From Chloroflexota bacterium (lineage in GTDB: Bacteria; Chloroflexota; Dehalococcoidia; SAR202; UBA11138), in contig JADFHV010000105.1 in assembly GCA_022566975.1 (NCBI GenBank), positions 1-7,480 on the forward strand: a stretch of DNA of 7,480 bases. The letters are read 5' to 3'. How positions within the stretch are numbered: the first letter of the stretch is position 1; every line of letters starts with the position of its first letter. The notes below the pieces were generated by a model. The model was not told the origin of the DNA and searched no databases. It was given only the letters and a program-made list of their open reading frames with translations. Position numbers and translations under genes: made by a program. Positions 1-6,829 of this stretch are shown here, one piece after another.

Positions 1-1601
1 GCCCTGGAAGACGCCGGCGTCGGTGTCCACTCGGATGCCCTGGCAGCCGCCCACCGACATGGAGAATGGCTCGACTACCCCGACCTCGTGACCCTTGTCC
101 TCCAGCGCCCGGCGGACGTGGGCAGGGAAGCGCTCCTCCATCTCGACCTGTTGGCCCTGGACGCACCGGAACCGCGGCGCCTCGATGGCCTCCTGGACGT
201 TCATGCCGTAGTCCAGCACGTGCATCAGGAACTGGGGCGTTGTCTGTAGAATGCCCCAGCCGCCGGGCGTCCCGATGCTGAGGAAGAATTTGCCTTCCTT
301 AAGGGTCTGGGTTGGCGCAACGCAGAAGTCCACCCGCTTGCCCGGCCCGATCAAGTTGGGGCTGCCCTCCTCGAGGTCGAACCAGAAGGACATGTTGTTG
401 AGGAAGATGCCCGTGTCGCCGGGGCGATGGCGCAGCCGAAGCCGCCTCCCAGGGTCTGGGTGACGGTAACCACGTTTCCGTCCCTGTCCGCGGTGGCGAA
501 GTGGGTCGTCATCCCCCCGTCGAACTCGTCCGGGCTGCCCGCCAGGAGTGAGCCCGTAGGCACCTGGCGCGAGAAATGCTCTCCCGAGACCACCGAGACC
601 CTTTCTCGGGCGATGCGCCCCCTCTGCCTGGCGGCGTAGCCGTTGGAGAGCAGTCCGTCGAGAGGGGTCTGCACGTGGTCCGGGTCGCCCCCGAACTTTA
701 TCCGGTCGGATACCGCCAGCTTTATCGCCTCCATCAGCAGGTGCAGGGTGTTGGGGTGCTGGAATATCAGGTCCGGGCCGTCGAATCCCTCCATGATCTT
801 GAGGGTCTCCAGGACCTGGAAGCCGCTGGAGTTGGGGGGCGTCGTGTGGACCCGGTATCCGCGATAGTCGATGCTGATGGGCTCCTGCCACTCGGCGTCG
901 TAGTCGGCGAGATCGTCCAGGGTGTAGAGCCCGCCCAGCTCCTGGTTTCCACCGACGATACGCTCGGCCAGCTCGCCCCTGTAGAAGGTCTCCTTGCCGC
1001 CTGAGACTATCTTGCGAAGGGAGCCGGCGAGCTGAGGCATCTTCAGGCGGGCGCCCGGCCCTGGGGTCTTGCCGTTGCCGTCGACGATGATGGAGCCGGA
1101 CGGGAACGGGGCCAGTCTCGACGCGCTCCTGGCCATGATGCGGCTGTTCAAATAGGTGACGGGGAAGCCATTGTCGGCGTAGTCGATGGCGGGCTGGAAG
1201 ACCCGCTCCCTGTCCAGGACCCCATAGGTCTCGTGGAGGGTGAGCCACCCGGCGACGTTGCCGGGTACCAGCGGCGCCAGGATGCCTGTCTCTTTGGTGT
1301 CCTCGGTGAACCTGTCGGGTGTGGCGGCCTGTGGGGCCCTGCCGGAGAAGTTAAGGGCCCGTATTCGGCCTTCGGCGGCGACGTGGGCCAGCGCGAGGCC
1401 GATGCCCCCGACTCCGGACATGTACGGCTCGACGACGTTGAGGGTGGCGGCGGTGGCGACGGCGGCGTCGAAGGCGTTTCCGCCCTCGATCAGCATGCGC
1501 TGGCCCGCCAGCGAGGCAAGGGGGTGAGCCGAGGTAACCATGCCGTTGACACCCATGGCCACCGGGCGGTTCGCGAGCGGGTGAGCCGAGAGGCTGGTCA
1601 T
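1..1601 (-). CDS. ggt: Gamma-glutamyltransferase family protein, frameshifted and cut by the left window edge
   Basis: Gamma-glutamyltransferases are Ntn hydrolases that cleave gamma-glutamyl bonds (glutathione and related substrates) after autocatalytic splitting into two subunits. The N-terminal family signature GMVTSAHPLAS is at residues 20-30, followed by GGNAFDAAVA at 40-49. The small-subunit start GGMTTHF puts the expected nucleophile Thr at about residue 365. The frame is intact to residue 394 (AIAP) and then runs off-frame to a stop at 351. Adding one base near 419-421 restores GDTGIFLNNMSFWFD, the GTPGGWGILQTTPQF stretch and VGGCQGIRVDTDAGVFQG up to base 1. About 534 residues are thus visible, and a family length of roughly 530-580 leaves only a short tail outside. 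There is no signal peptide, so the protein is probably cytoplasmic. The ATG at 1601 has AAGGGGG upstream and a promoter 35 nt further up. It is either a recent pseudogene or a one-base sequence error. Confidence 0.9.
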
Positions 1602-1635
1602 TGGGTGCGCCCCCTTCGGGTCTTGAGTGGGCTAA

Positions 1636-1664
1636 AAGCTAGAGGGTCGGTCTCGGGATGTCAA
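1636..1664 (-). promoter_or_regulatory. Sigma70-type promoter of the gamma-glutamyltransferase gene
   Basis: On the minus strand a perfect -35 TTGACA (1659-1664) is followed by a 17-nt spacer and a -10 TAGCTT (1636-1641, three of six consensus matches). The -10 ends 34 nt before the ATG at 1601, leaving a short leader that holds the AAGGGGG ribosome site. The same geometry is seen upstream of the plus-strand Rdx gene. The promoter separates this gene from the YceI-like gene upstream on the same strand. It is predicted from sequence only. Confidence 0.6.
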
Positions 1665-1681
1665 GGGCGTTGGAAGCCCCA

Positions 1682-1695
1682 CCCCCAAGAGGGGG
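1682..1695 (-). terminator. Short GC hairpin between the YceI-like gene and the gamma-glutamyltransferase gene
   Basis: CCCCC-AAGA-GGGGG forms a perfect 5-bp stem with a tetraloop, about 97 nt after the stop of the YceI-like gene and just upstream of the next promoter. The position fits transcript ending, but there is no T-run after the stem on the minus strand, so a classical intrinsic terminator is not supported. Confidence 0.25.
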
Positions 1696-1791
1696 CAGAG
1701 ATACTCTGATCACGGAGCGGCGGAGTGGACGGCCTCGTCTGCGGTCGCCGGCAGAGGCCCAGTAAGAAGGCCGCTCATGCGAGGCGCGAGC

Positions 1792-2820
1792 CTAGCCACC
1801 GGTGGCGGCCTGCGGAAAGGTCTGAAGAAGGATTTCGACCTTGACCTCGTCATCGACGGAGACGACGGGCCCGGCGGTCGGAGCCGGCATCTGAAGCTGT
1901 TCCCAGGTGAACGTGGTGCGGGCGAGGACGTACAACACGCTGCCATCATGTCTGGCCTCGATCTCGAAGGTCAGAGGCACCTCGACGCCCCGTATGCTCA
2001 AGACACCGTCGACCCGACGGGTGAGAGTCTCACCTGCGAAGAAGCTCTGCGGCAGGCTCCCCAGCGCATCCACCGTAACAGTGGCGATCGGTGATGTGGG
2101 GAACATCGCCCGCCGGATGTAGCCGTCGCGGAAGGCCTGGTCGCTGGATAGGGTGTGCAGGTCGATCCGGACCACGGACTGCCCTCCGTCCAGGTCCACT
2201 TCCCCGGCGAGGGACGTCGTCCGGACGACCGCGTCGTTGGGGAGGGGAAGCCGGGCGAGCTGCTCACGGACGGTGAACGTTGCCTGCGAGCCCTCGCCGA
2301 CGACGTAGGTGCCGCCGTCCGAGGGCGCCGGGGTGGTTGTAGCTGCGGCGACTGGACCTGCCGCGGCCGGCGGGAGGGAGAGCTCGCCGCTCGCCGCGTC
2401 GCCCTGACCCGCGAGGCCTATCCCAATGCCGAGGGCGATCACCACGGCGGCCGGGACCGGCCACCGACGTCGGGTCCAAGAGGTGCGTTCGAGGGCAGGG
2501 ACTATGGCACCCGCCATCACGAAGGCTATCGTGGCCAACGGCGCCGAGAACGTAAACGCGCGGTCTATCTGTGGCTCCGCTGCGGCGGCGAGTAGCATGA
2601 CAGCGGCGAGACCCCCGGCGAGTACACAGTAGAAGTAGAGCAGTGGCCTCCGGGTTTCGGCCAGCCTGTTCCAGATCATGCCGGCCGCCAGGCCGACCGT
2701 GAGGGCACCCACTGCCACCGTGGCGCTGTTGAGGAGGGGGTCGCTGGGCGAGCGCAATGGCAGCGAGGCGAGGGCCGCAACCATCGCTGCTATTGAGCCG
2801 GCGATCAGTCCGGTGCGCAT
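1792..2820 (-). CDS. Polytopic membrane protein with a C-terminal YceI-like domain
   Basis: The 342-residue product has about five hydrophobic segments in its first 140 residues (near 5-20, 32-50, 60-80, 89-109 and 122-139), then an Ala/Pro/Thr-rich linker (140-168). A beta-rich domain follows from 171 to 336 and matches the YceI pattern: TYVVGEGSQATFTV at the start, RDGYIRRAMFPTSPIATV in the middle, and VDGVLSIRGVEVPLTFEIEA near the end. YceI domains are lipocalin-like barrels that bind isoprenoid-type lipids; whether this one does is unknown. The domain is expected outside the membrane, anchored by the helices. The ATG at 2820 has a good ribosome site (AGGAG, 8 nt spacing). It lies 31 nt after the HtrA-like gene and is probably co-transcribed with it. 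A GCCGGC/GCCGGC stem (2836-2852) lies in the gap. YceI proteins are usually small and secreted, so the N-terminal membrane region is unusual. Confidence 0.8.
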   Translation of the reverse strand: MRTGLIAGSIAAMVAALASLPLRSPSDPLLNSATVAVGALTVGLAAGMIWNRLAETRRPLLYFYCVLAGGLAAVMLLAAAAEPQIDRAFTFSAPLATIAFVMAGAIVPALERTSWTRRRWPVPAAVVIALGIGIGLAGQGDAASGELSLPPAAAGPVAAATTTPAPSDGGTYVVGEGSQATFTVREQLARLPLPNDAVVRTTSLAGEVDLDGGQSVVRIDLHTLSSDQAFRDGYIRRAMFPTSPIATVTVDALGSLPQSFFAGETLTRRVDGVLSIRGVEVPLTFEIEARHDGSVLYVLARTTFTWEQLQMPAPTAGPVVSVDDEVKVEILLQTFPQAATGG

Positions 2821-2851
2821 CGTGGTCTCTCCTGGGCCGGCTGCCGGCCGG

Positions 2852-4174
2852 CTACGAGGTCGCGTTCTGGGGCCGCGCGCCCAGGATCACATCGATCGCG
2901 CTAATGCCGTCGGCGGTGAGGACCTCGAGGGTTACCGTGTCGCCCGGCCGGTTGTGCTCGGCCATGTATGCGACCAGGTCGTCCATCCCTTCGAGGCGCG
3001 TCCCATCGATGCTGGTAATGACCCCTCCGCCGATCGGGTAGGTGATCCCCTCTACCTCCTCGGTCCCGGTGCTACCCGAGACACCGGCCCGCTGGGCGGG
3101 CCCGTCGCCAACCGCACTTATCACCAGCACCCCGCGCGTCTCCTCTGGAAGTCCATTGGCGGCCGCCAGGCCCGCGGTCAGGGATGTGCCGCTGATCCCC
3201 AGGTAGGCGTAATCGTAGCTGCCGTTGGCAATAAGCTCGGGCACCACGCGTCTGGCGGTGTTGACGGGAACGGCGAAGCCGACACCTGCGCTGCTCCCGC
3301 TGTTGCTTATGATCTGAGAGTTGATGCCTATGACGTTGCCTTCTCGGTCCAGGAGCGGCCCGCCCGAGTTGCCGGGGTTGATGGGCGCGTCGGTCTGTAT
3401 GATCTCGGGGTTGACGTAGTTCCCGCCGTGGCTCTGGATCGTCCGGCCGAGCGCGCTTATGATGCCGCTGGTCATGGTGAACTCCTGCCCGAAGGGGCTG
3501 CCTATGGCGACGGCGAGCTGGCCAACCCTGAGGGTGTCGCTGTTGCCCAGCGTCGCCGCCGTAAGGTCGTCCGGGGGATTGTCGAGCTGAAGCACTGCGA
3601 GGTCCGAGCCCGGGTCGCTTCCCAGGACCGTCGCCCGGTACTCCGAGCCGTCGGCGAAGACGACGATGACCCGTTCGGCGCCTTCCACCACGTGGTGGTT
3701 GGTCACGACGAGGCCGTCAGCGCTCCAGACGAACCCGGAGCCCTCGGCCGGGACGATGGATCGCTGCTGTGGGGTGCCGGAGAGGCCTCCGGTGTCCAGC
3801 CGCCGTTGCACCTTGACCTGGACCACGGAGGGCAAGACAGAGGCGTATATCCGTCCCAGTACCTCCTCGTACGCGGCAACGATGTCGTTGGCATCAAGGC
3901 CGGCCGGTGTCGGCGCGGCAGCTGGAGCAGAGACTGTTTCCATTGCCGCGACGGCCGGGGCGGGAACGGCCTCTGTGGGGGGTGCTACGGCTGTTGAGGG
4001 TGCTACGGCTGTTGAGGGCGCTACGACCGTGGAGGGTGCTACGACCGTGGAGGGTGCAACGACCGTGGAAGGTGCTGCGACGCCCTGCTGCTCGGCATCT
4101 GCCGCCGTCCCGCACGCCAGAAGGAGGGACCCCACGACGGCGATCAAGAGCATCAGCCAACGCGTCGTTTTCAT
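2852..4174 (-). CDS. HtrA/DegP-like trypsin-family serine protease, lipoprotein with one PDZ domain
   Basis: The 440-residue product is an envelope quality-control protease of the HtrA type. The N-terminus MKTTRWLMLLIAVVGSLLLA ends in a lipobox LLAC with the lipidated Cys at 21. A repetitive VAPST linker follows (about 31-75). The protease domain carries the full triad: His161 in TNHHVVEG, Asp191 in GSDLAVLQLD and Ser270 in NPGNSGGPLLD. A single PDZ domain covers roughly 322-433 (YAYLGISG, VLVISAVGDGPAQRAGV, GGGVITSIDG) with an insertion around TEEVEGITYPIG, as seen in many Gram-positive and Chloroflexota HtrA proteins. The frame stays open to an ATG at 4264. The ATG at 4174 is preferred because GGAGGTG lies just upstream and because the lipoprotein signal begins there. 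It is the first gene of a probable pair with the YceI-like membrane protein. The linker presumably lifts the protease off the membrane. Confidence 0.93.
   Translation of the reverse strand: MKTTRWLMLLIAVVGSLLLACGTAADAEQQGVAAPSTVVAPSTVVAPSTVVAPSTAVAPSTAVAPPTEAVPAPAVAAMETVSAPAAAPTPAGLDANDIVAAYEEVLGRIYASVLPSVVQVKVQRRLDTGGLSGTPQQRSIVPAEGSGFVWSADGLVVTNHHVVEGAERVIVVFADGSEYRATVLGSDPGSDLAVLQLDNPPDDLTAATLGNSDTLRVGQLAVAIGSPFGQEFTMTSGIISALGRTIQSHGGNYVNPEIIQTDAPINPGNSGGPLLDREGNVIGINSQIISNSGSSAGVGFAVPVNTARRVVPELIANGSYDYAYLGISGTSLTAGLAAANGLPEETRGVLVISAVGDGPAQRAGVSGSTGTEEVEGITYPIGGGVITSIDGTRLEGMDDLVAYMAEHNRPGDTVTLEVLTADGISAIDVILGARPQNATS
3981..4070. repeat. In-frame 18-bp tandem repeat coding for the VAPST linker
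   Basis: Five consecutive 18-bp units start at 3981, 3999, 4017, 4035 and 4053, and a degenerate partial unit follows at 4071. The first two units are identical (GGTGCTACGGCTGTTGAG) and the others differ at a few positions. On the minus strand each unit encodes a six-residue block (V/A)VAPST. Because the unit is a multiple of three, copy-number change would alter the linker length without breaking the protease frame. Confidence 0.92.
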
Positions 4175-4205
4175 CGATGCACCTCCAGTGCGGGGGAGTG
4201 AGTTA

Positions 4206-4233
4206 CTTATCGACGATAACGAAGAGATTTGAA
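4206..4233 (-). promoter_or_regulatory. Candidate promoter of the HtrA-like gene with an overlapping palindrome
   Basis: On the minus strand TTCAAA (4228-4233, four of six matches to the -35 consensus) and GATAAG (4206-4211, four of six to the -10) are 16 nt apart. The -10 ends 31 nt before the preferred ATG, similar to the spacing of the two stronger promoters in the window. The local sequence is markedly more AT-rich than its surroundings. The perfect inverted repeat TTATCG-A-CGATAA (4207-4219) overlaps the -10 and could be an operator. Confidence 0.35.
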
Positions 4234-4424
4234 GAAAGTGTGAAGGCTCTTTGATGTTCAGCACGGCGCGATGAGGCGGGTCAGGGACGCCCCATCCCGG
4301 GTTGGTGCCTTCGACTCCTTAGGGGGAAGGGGAAATGAGAAAGCCCAACCCCAACAGAGAGACGCTGAACGAGCGGACTGTCCCTTCTCCCCTTTGTGGG
4401 AGGACGTTAGGCGGCGCCCTGAGC

Positions 4425-5153
4425 CTAGAGCCGTCCGGCGAGCAGCCCCAGGGCCAGAAGAGTGACGGACAGCCCGATCAGCCGCAGGGCCGTCTCCGGC
4501 GTGGCCAGCAAGTAGGGGATGGTGATGGCCTCGGTGTGCCCGTCTTTATACACAACTGAACCCGTAGCCACCCTGGCCTTCCTGCGAAGCGTTCTGGCCT
4601 GCCTGCTCAGCGTCCGATGGGCCAGGGCCAGGACGAGGCAACCGGTTGCCACCAGGAGACCTTGAAGGTCGAGCCTTTGAGCGCTGGCCCAGTAGCCTGT
4701 GAGCGCAGGGAACGCTCCCCACGCGACGCCGAACCATACGTCGGAGTGGAACCAGCCTCTGAAAAGCTCGAGATTGTAGGCGAGGACGATAAACAGGCCA
4801 AACAGGACGAACGGGGCGGCCCATAAGCTGATGGTCAGGATGGCCAAGACCCCGATAGCCACTGCCCCACACAGGGAGAGCGCTGCGATCGCTATGAGAT
4901 GGTCATCACGGATGGACGTACCCAGAGGCCTGCCCCGGAATTCGTCCAACGCATGGGCCCCGATCCCGACCGCCAGAAAGAAGGCCAGGACGGCCCCTCC
5001 AACCCGATCGAGGTGCAGGGTCGGCGCAGCGGAGGCGCCGATCACCACGTAGCTAAGGTGCCAGACGGTGTATGGGAGATGGAGCAGAGTCACGTAGTCT
5101 CGCCAGCCTCCTCTGGGCAGGGCGTAGAACGCAGGCATCAGCTCAGTTTTCAC
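4425..5153 (-). CDS. UbiA-like polytopic membrane protein (prenyltransferase superfamily, degenerate motifs)
   Basis: The 242-residue product is almost entirely hydrophobic, with about seven membrane helices. Its layout recalls UbiA-superfamily prenyltransferases: a first helix-loop motif GAHALDEFRGRPL (65-77) and a second polar stretch YNLELFRGWFHSDVWFG (126-142). In true UbiA enzymes these places carry Asp-rich Mg-diphosphate motifs such as NDxxD and DxxxD. Here only Asp70 and Asp138 stand out, so the catalytic set looks incomplete and activity cannot be assumed. The GTG at 5153 is chosen as start because AAGGAGG lies 6 nt upstream; neither the longer ATG (5234) nor the internal ATG (5138) has a comparable site. 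The gene overlaps the end of the UbiE-type gene by 11 nt, which implies translational coupling. The pair suggests quinone or isoprenoid-lipid metabolism, but that is inference from family and context. Confidence 0.65.
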   Translation of the reverse strand: MKTELMPAFYALPRGGWRDYVTLLHLPYTVWHLSYVVIGASAAPTLHLDRVGGAVLAFFLAVGIGAHALDEFRGRPLGTSIRDDHLIAIAALSLCGAVAIGVLAILTISLWAAPFVLFGLFIVLAYNLELFRGWFHSDVWFGVAWGAFPALTGYWASAQRLDLQGLLVATGCLVLALAHRTLSRQARTLRRKARVATGSVVYKDGHTEAITIPYLLATPETALRLIGLSVTLLALGLLAGRL

Positions 5154-5877
5154 GAATAGCCTCCTTCTGGCCCCATGTGACCACGGCGCCGCCGAGGGAT
5201 AGCACTCTGCTCCGGACCTTGCCGATTCCGGCACGCCTCCACATCCCGTCTATGTCGTCGAGGGTGTACTGCCGGTAGAAATTGGAGATGCTGGGGCCGA
5301 GGAACGAGGCGACGTCTCGCCATCCCGGCGACAGAAGTCTGGTCCCCAGGGGCATCGCCACGCGGGTATGCAGTAGCCACAGGCCGTGCAGTACCCGGCC
5401 CTGGGGAACGAAAAACTCCAGCGAGGCCATCCGCCCTCCCGGCCGAAGCACGCGGGCCAGCTCGGTGAGGGTTGCCTGGGGGTCGTCCACATAACGGAGG
5501 AGAAAGGTGAAGACGACGGCATCGAAGGAGCCGTCCGAGAAGGGCAGGCCCTCCGCCCGGCCCCTGAGTAGCGACACTCTGGAACCGAGGCTCTCTGACC
5601 TGAGATTGCGCCGGGCCTGCTCGATCATGCCCTCGGCCAGGTCCAGGCCGAGCACCCGGGCTCCTGACGTCCTGGCGAGGTCCATGGCGACGAGCCCTGT
5701 CCCGGTGGCGACATCAAGGACCAGCATGTGGGGGCCGACGGCGAGCCTCGACACTAGAAAGCTCTGCCAGCGGCGGTACTGGAAGAGGGAGAAGAATCGG
5801 GCGGGGCCTTCGTAGCCGCGAGCGACGCCGTTGAAGAGCCGGCGGGCGAGCCTGTTTTTGTGGCTAGGGCCGAGCAT
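5143..5877 (-). CDS. UbiE/MenG-type class I SAM-dependent methyltransferase
   Basis: The 244-residue product has a Rossmann methyltransferase fold. SAM motif I is LDVATGTG (54-61). The acidic end of strand 2 is Asp79 in GLDLAEGMIEQARRN. Motif II is GLPFSDGSFDAVV (110-122) followed by RYVDDP, and LARVLRPGGRM (140-150) matches the UbiE/Coq5 post-motif. The N-terminal FNGVARGYE and RRW residues fit the same family, whose best-known members methylate demethylmenaquinone or the ubiquinone precursor. The substrate here is not shown by the sequence, so no gene symbol is given. The ATG at 5877 is the only usable start before conserved sequence, but it has no Shine-Dalgarno at normal spacing; GGAG and GAGGG lie about 16-25 nt upstream, next to a dispersed repeat. 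The gene overlaps the following UbiA-like gene by 11 nt. Confidence 0.85.
   Translation of the reverse strand: MLGPSHKNRLARRLFNGVARGYEGPARFFSLFQYRRWQSFLVSRLAVGPHMLVLDVATGTGLVAMDLARTSGARVLGLDLAEGMIEQARRNLRSESLGSRVSLLRGRAEGLPFSDGSFDAVVFTFLLRYVDDPQATLTELARVLRPGGRMASLEFFVPQGRVLHGLWLLHTRVAMPLGTRLLSPGWRDVASFLGPSISNFYRQYTLDDIDGMWRRAGIGKVRSRVLSLGGAVVTWGQKEAIREN
5160..5166 (-). promoter_or_regulatory. Ribosome binding site that sets the GTG start of the UbiA-like gene
   Basis: AAGGAGG on the minus strand lies inside the last codons of the UbiE-type gene, 6 nt before the GTG at 5153. It is the strongest ribosome site near this junction. It decides in favour of the overlapping GTG start over the two ATG alternatives at 5234 and 5138. 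Confidence 0.75.
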
Positions 5878-5902
5878 TGTGATTGTGCGTGACCCTCACT
5901 CC

Positions 5903-5935
5903 AGATTCCTCGTCGGGGACTCCTCGCAATGACAG
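5903..5935 (-). repeat. Dispersed intergenic repeat, copy A
   Basis: Read on the minus strand the element begins CTGTCATTGCGAGGAG and ends GAGGAATCT. It shares its ends and orientation with the copy at 6007-6042, while the core differs. It lies 26 nt upstream of the UbiE-type start codon. Elements with GTCATT..GAG at one end and GAAGAATC at the other are familiar as multicopy intergenic repeats in many bacterial genomes. Confidence 0.6.
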
Positions 5936-6006
5936 AGGTTCCTCACCTACACAATCTACACAGAAGTCCTGTCTATTTGAGCGGACCGTCGGAGTCGGTC
6001 GTCTTT

Positions 6007-6042
6007 GGATTCTTCGGTCGCTACGCTCCCTCAGAATGACAG
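6007..6042 (-). repeat. Dispersed intergenic repeat, copy B
   Basis: On the minus strand the element begins CTGTCATTCTGAGGGAGCG and ends CGAAGAATCC, the canonical form of this repeat type. It starts only a few bases after the stop codon of the Nmad3-like gene (6049-6051) and has the same orientation as copy A about 70 bp away. It therefore fills part of the gap between two minus-strand genes and could affect the transcript between them. Confidence 0.65.
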
Positions 6043-6048
6043 TGGCGG

Positions 6049-6828
6049 CTACCCGGCGTGTTGGCGGACCCAATCCCAGAGGGTTTCGGCGCGGCGGGCG
6101 TGGCCGTTCAGGGTCGGATCGATGACGCAGCGGCAGCTCCGTGTGTAGGACCCGATGACCTGGAGGTCGGTCCTGCCCCCGTCCCAGCGCCAGGGCGAGC
6201 CGTCGGCGGAGGTGAAGACGCCATCGGCCAAATCCCTTGTCACCGGGACGGCCGTGTGGAACCTGCGAGAGCGGCCTGAGCCCCGAAAGACCCAGAAGCC
6301 GTCCCAGAGGTCCGGGCTGCTGAGGCCGCGCCGCACGTGGGCGTTGGCCCCGAATCTGGCGAGCACGTCCGCGGTTGGCCGCGAGCGGACTTCTCTGAGC
6401 ACCTCCTCTATCTCCAGGTAGCCCACCAGATAGAACCCTTTTCTGGTGTGAGGACGAGCCCCGTCTGGCTCCCCGCGCTCCGGCCTCTCTGCGAGTCGCG
6501 CGATGAAGAATAGGAAATCGCCCGGCGCCATGCGCTTCAGGGACGCGGCGCGGGGGCTGGTCTCGCAGTTGTCGCCGTAGGTGAAGGTCTCGAACTCGGG
6601 GTCGCTGTGGGCAGGCCAGCCCCACAGCCGCCTGGGGACGTATCCGGCGAGGGAGAGCCCCGGCTCGTAGTGAGACCTCAGGTCTCCGTACCTCACGGCG
6701 TGATTACCAGGCAGGTCCCGCTCCTCGGGGATAGGGATGAACTCGAATGTGCCGTCGGGAAAGAGCGGGCTTGAGAACGAGTGGGCGGCGTTGGCGCCGA
6801 CGTTGGCCAGGAATATCCGTCCCGCCAT
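6049..6828 (-). CDS. Nmad3-like protein of unknown function
   Basis: The 259-residue product is soluble, with no signal peptide or membrane segment. Several blocks look conserved rather than random: IFLANVGANAAHSFSSPLF (5-23), DGTFEFIPIPEER (25-37), FTYGDN (82-87), PGDFLFFIARL (102-112), GFYLVGYLEIEEV (131-143), ANAHVRRG (161-168), FWVFRGSGRSRRF (178-190) and SYTRSCRCVIDP (227-238). These recall the 'nucleotide modification associated domain 3' (Nmad3) family as I remember it. The GDFLFF...GFYLVGYLE pattern is reminiscent of PUA/EVE-type folds that bind modified bases. No modification enzyme is present in this window to support such a role. The ATG at 6828 has no clear Shine-Dalgarno but lies 1 nt after the stop of a 29-codon ORF, so translation may be coupled. 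The gene is probably real; the family name is uncertain. Confidence 0.7.
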   Translation of the reverse strand: MAGRIFLANVGANAAHSFSSPLFPDGTFEFIPIPEERDLPGNHAVRYGDLRSHYEPGLSLAGYVPRRLWGWPAHSDPEFETFTYGDNCETSPRAASLKRMAPGDFLFFIARLAERPERGEPDGARPHTRKGFYLVGYLEIEEVLREVRSRPTADVLARFGANAHVRRGLSSPDLWDGFWVFRGSGRSRRFHTAVPVTRDLADGVFTSADGSPWRWDGGRTDLQVIGSYTRSCRCVIDPTLNGHARRAETLWDWVRQHAG

Positions 6829-6829
6829 G

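Noticed and set aside
2678..3997. Long plus-strand open frame of 439 codons
   Set aside because: It is the antisense shadow of the HtrA-like gene and the start of the YceI-like gene in GC-rich DNA. Its translation has no recognisable domain, and the minus-strand frame carries a complete catalytic triad.
4175..4264. N-terminal extension of the HtrA-like protein to ATG 4264
   Set aside because: The extension covers the promoter-like AT-rich region, would bury the lipoprotein signal peptide 30 residues in, and lacks the strong ribosome site found before ATG 4174.
4387..4402. Hairpin CTCCC-CTTTGT-GGGAG downstream of the UbiA-like gene as a terminator
   Set aside because: The stem is only 5 bp and no T-run follows on the minus strand. 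The surrounding sequence looks like low-complexity purine/pyrimidine tracts.
5950..5986. Promoter for the UbiE-type gene (TAGATT on the minus strand as -10)
   Set aside because: The matching -35 position has only three of six consensus bases, and the region is repeat-derived, so the call would be arbitrary.
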